Assembly (NCBI RefSeq): GCF_900105245.1
Contig: NZ_FNSZ01000001.1
Coordinates: forward strand, 2,480,001-2,544,000
Direction: 5' to 3'
Source of the DNA: Streptomyces sp. 1222.5
GTDB taxonomy: Bacteria > Actinomycetota > Actinomycetes > Streptomycetales > Streptomycetaceae
Length of the DNA stretch: 64,000 nucleotides
Shown: positions 61,384 through 64,000 of the stretch, one piece after another
Layout of the letters: the number at the start of each line of letters is the position of its first letter
Numbering within the stretch: the first letter of the stretch is position 1
Program-made: the position numbers and the translations under genes
Notes under the pieces: generated by a model
Databases searched by the model: none
Told to the model about the DNA's origin: nothing
The model's input: only the letters and a program-made list of their open reading frames with translations

Positions 61384-61397
61384 CGAACGTGTGTTTG
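61384..61397 (+). promoter_or_regulatory. LexA (SOS) box of lexA
   Basis: CGAACGTGTGTTTG fits the Gram-positive LexA box CGAAC-N4-GTTCG with one mismatch. It lies 60 bases before the lexA start, as expected for autoregulation. Confidence 0.85.
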
Positions 61398-61457
61398 GCG
61401 CAACCTTTCGAAAGCAACTACCGTTGTCCAGCAGGGAGACCATCGAGAGGGGCCGAC

Positions 61458-62237
61458 GTGACCACCACCGCAGACAGTGCCACCATCACTGCCCAGGACC
61501 GCCCCCAGGGCCGAGTCGAGCCGGTACACGCGATGAACGAAGCCACGAATCCCGAGGGACACAAGCGCTCCCTGCCGGGCCGACCTCCAGGCATCCGGGC
61601 CGACAGCTCAGGACTCACCGACCGGCAACGCCGGGTGATCGAGGTCATCCGCGACTCCGTCCAGCGACGGGGATACCCGCCGTCGATGCGTGAGATCGGC
61701 CAGGCCGTAGGCCTCTCCAGCACGTCCTCGGTCGCACACCAGCTGATGGCACTGGAGCGCAAGGGCTTCCTGCGCCGCGACCCGCACCGCCCGCGCGCCT
61801 ACGAGGTGCGCGGCTCGGACCAGGCCGTGACGGTGCAGCCCACGGACACCGCCGGCAAGCCCGCCGCGTCCTACGTCCCCCTGGTCGGCCGTATCGCCGC
61901 CGGTGGCCCCATCCTCGCGGAGGAGTCCGTCGAGGACGTCTTCCCCCTCCCCCGCCAGCTCGTCGGTGACGGCGAGCTGTTCGTCCTCAAGGTCGTCGGC
62001 GACTCCATGATCGAGGCCGCGATCTGCGACGGCGACTGGGTCACCGTCCGCCGCCAGCCCGTCGCCGAGAACGGCGACATCGTCGCGGCCATGCTCGACG
62101 GCGAGGCCACCGTGAAGCGCTTCAAGCGCGAGGACGGCCATGTCTGGCTCCTCCCGCACAACGCGGCCTACGAGCCGATCCCGGGCGACGACGCGACCAT
62201 CCTCGGCAAGGTCGTCGCCGTGCTGCGGCGTGTGTGA
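61458..62237 (+). CDS. lexA: LexA repressor
   Basis: The 259-residue repressor of the SOS response has an N-terminal winged helix (residues 51-115, '[44 protein letters not shown]'). The self-cleavage site is Ala148-Gly149 in 'GRIAAGGP', catalytic Ser183 is in GDSM, and Lys220 is in 'EATVKRF'. An N-terminal extension of about 50 residues before the helix-turn-helix is typical for Streptomyces. GTG at 61458 follows GAGAGGGG. RecA on single-stranded DNA triggers cleavage. A LexA box in front shows autorepression, and the convergent DinG-type helicase gene lies behind. Confidence 0.97.
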   Translation: MTTTADSATITAQDRPQGRVEPVHAMNEATNPEGHKRSLPGRPPGIRADSSGLTDRQRRVIEVIRDSVQRRGYPPSMREIGQAVGLSSTSSVAHQLMALERKGFLRRDPHRPRAYEVRGSDQAVTVQPTDTAGKPAASYVPLVGRIAAGGPILAEESVEDVFPLPRQLVGDGELFVLKVVGDSMIEAAICDGDWVTVRRQPVAENGDIVAAMLDGEATVKRFKREDGHVWLLPHNAAYEPIPGDDATILGKVVAVLRRV

Positions 62238-62276
62238 CCGCTGCGGCGGACGGGCCTGTCGGCCTGCTCCCTGACC

Positions 62277-62318
62277 GGGCCCCGGAACCCCTGCGCCGGT
62301 TCCGGGGCCCACGTTTTT
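62277..62318 (+). terminator. Intrinsic terminator of lexA
   Basis: 13-base perfect arms GGGCCCCGGAACC (62277-62289) and GGTTCCGGGGCCC (62298-62310) are followed by ACGTTTTT, 39 bases after the stop. Confidence 0.9.
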
Positions 62319-62360
62319 CGGCGCACCGCACACCGAGCCTCTACCGGGCGGTCGTGCAAG

Positions 62361-62393
62361 AGGTGGCCTGACCGTCTTCCGGTCAGGCCACCT
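62361..62393 (-). terminator. Terminator of the DinG-type helicase gene
   Basis: 14-base perfect arms (62361-62374 and 62380-62393) with loop TCTTC lie 5 bases past the helicase stop on the minus strand. The hairpin may also back up the lexA terminator. Confidence 0.85.
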
Positions 62394-62398
62394 TTCGA

Positions 62399-64000
62399 TC
62401 ACTGGGCAGCCATCTGCTCCGCTTCGGACGCCTTGGCCGCCGCGTCGATCGCGGACAGCGACTTGCGGACCTGGTTACGGTCCGTGGTGAACCAGAAGTC
62501 CGGCAGTGACGCCTTCAGATAGCTGCCGTACCGCGCGGTGGCAAGGCGCTGATCCAGTACGGCGACCACACCCCGGTCCCCGGACGCGCGTACGAGACGG
62601 CCGGCACCCTGGGCCATCAGCAGGGCCGCGTGCGTGGCGGCCACCGCCATGAAGCCGTTGCCCCCCGCGTCCTCCACCGCCTTCTGGCGCGCGCTCATCA
62701 GCGGGTCGTCGGGGCGCGGGAACGGGATCTTGTCCATGACGACCAGTTGGCAGCTGGGCCCCGGGACGTCGACACCCTGCCACAACGACAGCGTGCCGAA
62801 GAGACAGGTCTTCGGATCGGCCGCGAAGTTCTTGATCAGCTCGCCGAGCGTCTCCTCGCCCTGCAGCAGGATCGGGAACTCGGGAATCCGGGAGCGCAGC
62901 TCCTCCGCCGCGAGCTGGGCGGCCCGCATGGACGAGAACAGCCCCAGAGTGCGGCCGCCCGCCGCCTGGATCAGCTCGGTCAGCTCGTCGAGCATGTCGC
63001 CGCGCTCGCCGTCTCGTGCGGGGCGCGCCAGATGCTTGGCGACGTACAGGATGCCCTGCTTGCGGTAGTCGAAGGGGGAGCCGACGTCGACGCCCTTCCA
63101 CTGCGGCAGGTCCTCGCCCTCCGTCCCCTCCGGGCCGAGCCCCAGGGAGGCACCCACGCCGTTGAAGTCACCGCCCAGCTTGAGGGTCGCCGACGTGAGG
63201 ACGACGCTGCGGTCAGCGAACAGCTTCTCCCTCAGCAGCCCCGAGACCGACATGGGTGCGACCCGCAGGGAGGCACCGAAGCGGTCGTGGCGCTCGTACC
63301 AGACGACGTCCCACTCCGAGCCGTTCACGACTCGTTCCGCCACGTCGTGCACCGACTCCACCGAGGCCAGCGCCTGCTTGCGGACCGCGTCCTCGTCCTG
63401 GACCGACTTGTCGCGCGTCGCACCGATCGCGGAGATCACCGTACGAGCGGCATCGCGCAACGCCATCAGCGCATAGCCGAGATCCTCCGGGATCTCCTCG
63501 AGCCGGCCCGGCAGCGCTAGTTCCATCAGCCGCTCGAAGCCCTCCGCGGCGGTCTGGAGCTGGTCGGCGGCCTTCTCGTTGACGAGCTTGGCGGCACGGC
63601 GCACGGCCCGGTTGACCTGACCGGGGGTGAGTTCGCCCGTGGCGACGCCCGTGACACGGGAGACGAGTTCGTGCGCCTCGTCGACGATCAGCACCTCGTG
63701 CTGGGGCAGCACCGGGGCGCCCTCGATGGCGTCGATGGCGAGCAGGGCATGGTTGGTGACCACGACCTCGGCGAGCTTGGCGCGCTCCCGGGCCGTCTCC
63801 GCGAAGCACTCGGCGCCGTACGCGCACTTCGACGCCCCGAGGCACTCCCGCGACGACACCGACACCTGGGCCCAGGCCCGGTCCGAGACGCCCGGGGTGA
63901 GGTCGTCCCGGTCACCGCTCTCGGTCTCGTCCGCCCAGTCCCGCAGCCGCAGCAGGTCCTGGCCGAGCTTGCTGGTGGGCGCGGCGGCCTCGAACTGGTC
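62399..64000 (-). CDS. dinG: DinG/XPD-type ATP-dependent DNA helicase (5' part missing at window edge)
   Basis: 534 residues of the C-terminal part are present; the frame is open to the right edge, so the Walker A region lies outside. Visible are the Fe-S cysteines in 'ECLGASKCAYGAECF', 'TNHALLAID', the DEAH box in 'VLIVDEAHELVSR', 'VVLTSATL', 'TCLFGTLSLWQGVDVPG' and the motif VI segment 'QGAGRLVRASGDRGVVAVLDQR'. These helicases unwind R-loops, D-loops or forked DNA. It is convergent with lexA. The symbol reflects family resemblance only. Confidence 0.92.
   Translation of the reverse strand, partial: DQFEAAAPTSKLGQDLLRLRDWADETESGDRDDLTPGVSDRAWAQVSVSSRECLGASKCAYGAECFAETARERAKLAEVVVTNHALLAIDAIEGAPVLPQHEVLIVDEAHELVSRVTGVATGELTPGQVNRAVRRAAKLVNEKAADQLQTAAEGFERLMELALPGRLEEIPEDLGYALMALRDAARTVISAIGATRDKSVQDEDAVRKQALASVESVHDVAERVVNGSEWDVVWYERHDRFGASLRVAPMSVSGLLREKLFADRSVVLTSATLKLGGDFNGVGASLGLGPEGTEGEDLPQWKGVDVGSPFDYRKQGILYVAKHLARPARDGERGDMLDELTELIQAAGGRTLGLFSSMRAAQLAAEELRSRIPEFPILLQGEETLGELIKNFAADPKTCLFGTLSLWQGVDVPGPSCQLVVMDKIPFPRPDDPLMSARQKAVEDAGGNGFMAVAATHAALLMAQGAGRLVRASGDRGVVAVLDQRLATARYGSYLKASLPDFWFTTDRNQVRKSLSAIDAAAKASEAEQMAAQ

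Larger units (their letters stand above)
60871..61457. other. Divergent control region of nrdRJ and lexA
   Basis: About 590 bases with no gene I can support. It holds two NrdR boxes (60979-60991 and 61010-61022), a LexA box (61384-61397) and the lexA ribosome binding site. The middle (61030-61370) has no feature that I can name. Confidence 0.7.

Noticed and set aside
60871..61457. Cobalamin riboswitch expected near the B12-dependent reductase genes
   Set aside because: I looked for the B12-box and the conserved core on the minus strand and found none; only the NrdR boxes are seen.

Overview
The window is high-GC actinobacterial DNA and almost certainly comes from a Streptomyces chromosome. 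The evidence is third-position GC bias, many GTG and TTG starts behind GGAGG-type ribosome binding sites, and a set of marker genes: the principal sigma factor hrdB, the sporulation regulator whiH, the parE and parC topoisomerase IV genes, nrdR-nrdJ and lexA. From memory, the gene order matches the hrdB/whiH core region of S. coelicolor, read in the opposite direction. Except for one insertion sequence this is conserved core chromosome.

Layout. Positions 0.2-9 kb hold a VOC protein, an operon DUF5998 > phosphodiesterase > thymidine kinase, a GNAT/acyl-CoA-synthetase protein acetyltransferase, ptsH behind a DasR-type operator, a GntR regulator, and a secreted M23 peptidase behind a c-di-AMP (ydaO-type) riboswitch. 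Positions 9-16 kb hold a coupled pair of M16 peptidases, divergent parC, and a convergent COG0523 GTPase that shares its stop codon bases with parC. Positions 16-21 kb hold small Streptomyces proteins, two divergent citrate-synthase paralogues (one with an N-terminal DNA-binding domain) separated by phased repeats, and a sucrase/ferredoxin-like protein whose start abuts an iron box.

Positions 21-32 kb form a sensing and uptake block. It has a CitA/DctS-type kinase with its regulator, a NitT/TauT-type ABC transporter, a second very similar regulator, a sodium:solute symporter with its DUF485 partner, and a NarL-type two-component operon. Positions 32-42 kb hold parE, a small zinc-ribbon protein, a trypsin-like protease, hrdB, whiH and a very unusual ABC ATPase-permease fusion. 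Positions 42-52 kb hold a Nudix/NrtR-like protein, a DUF4192 protein, recQ, two uncharacterised proteins, rnhB, and a TetR/MFS efflux pair with palindromic operators.

Positions 52-64 kb hold an ADP-ribosylglycohydrolase, an IS110-family insertion sequence with a long non-coding leader that probably encodes its bridge RNA, a histidine phosphatase, YdbC-like and TerD proteins, then nrdJ, nrdR (with two NrdR boxes), lexA (with a LexA box) and a DinG-type helicase cut by the right edge.

Genes for chromosome topology and segregation (parC, parE), repair (recQ, rnhB, lexA, dinG), dNTP supply (tdk, nrdJ, nrdR) and development (hrdB, whiH) are interleaved with nutrient-sensing systems. The most interesting signals are the IS110 leader, the citrate-synthase/HTH operator region, the iron box placed on a likely leaderless promoter, and the aberrant ABC fusion beside whiH. 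No tRNA, rRNA or CRISPR array was seen.
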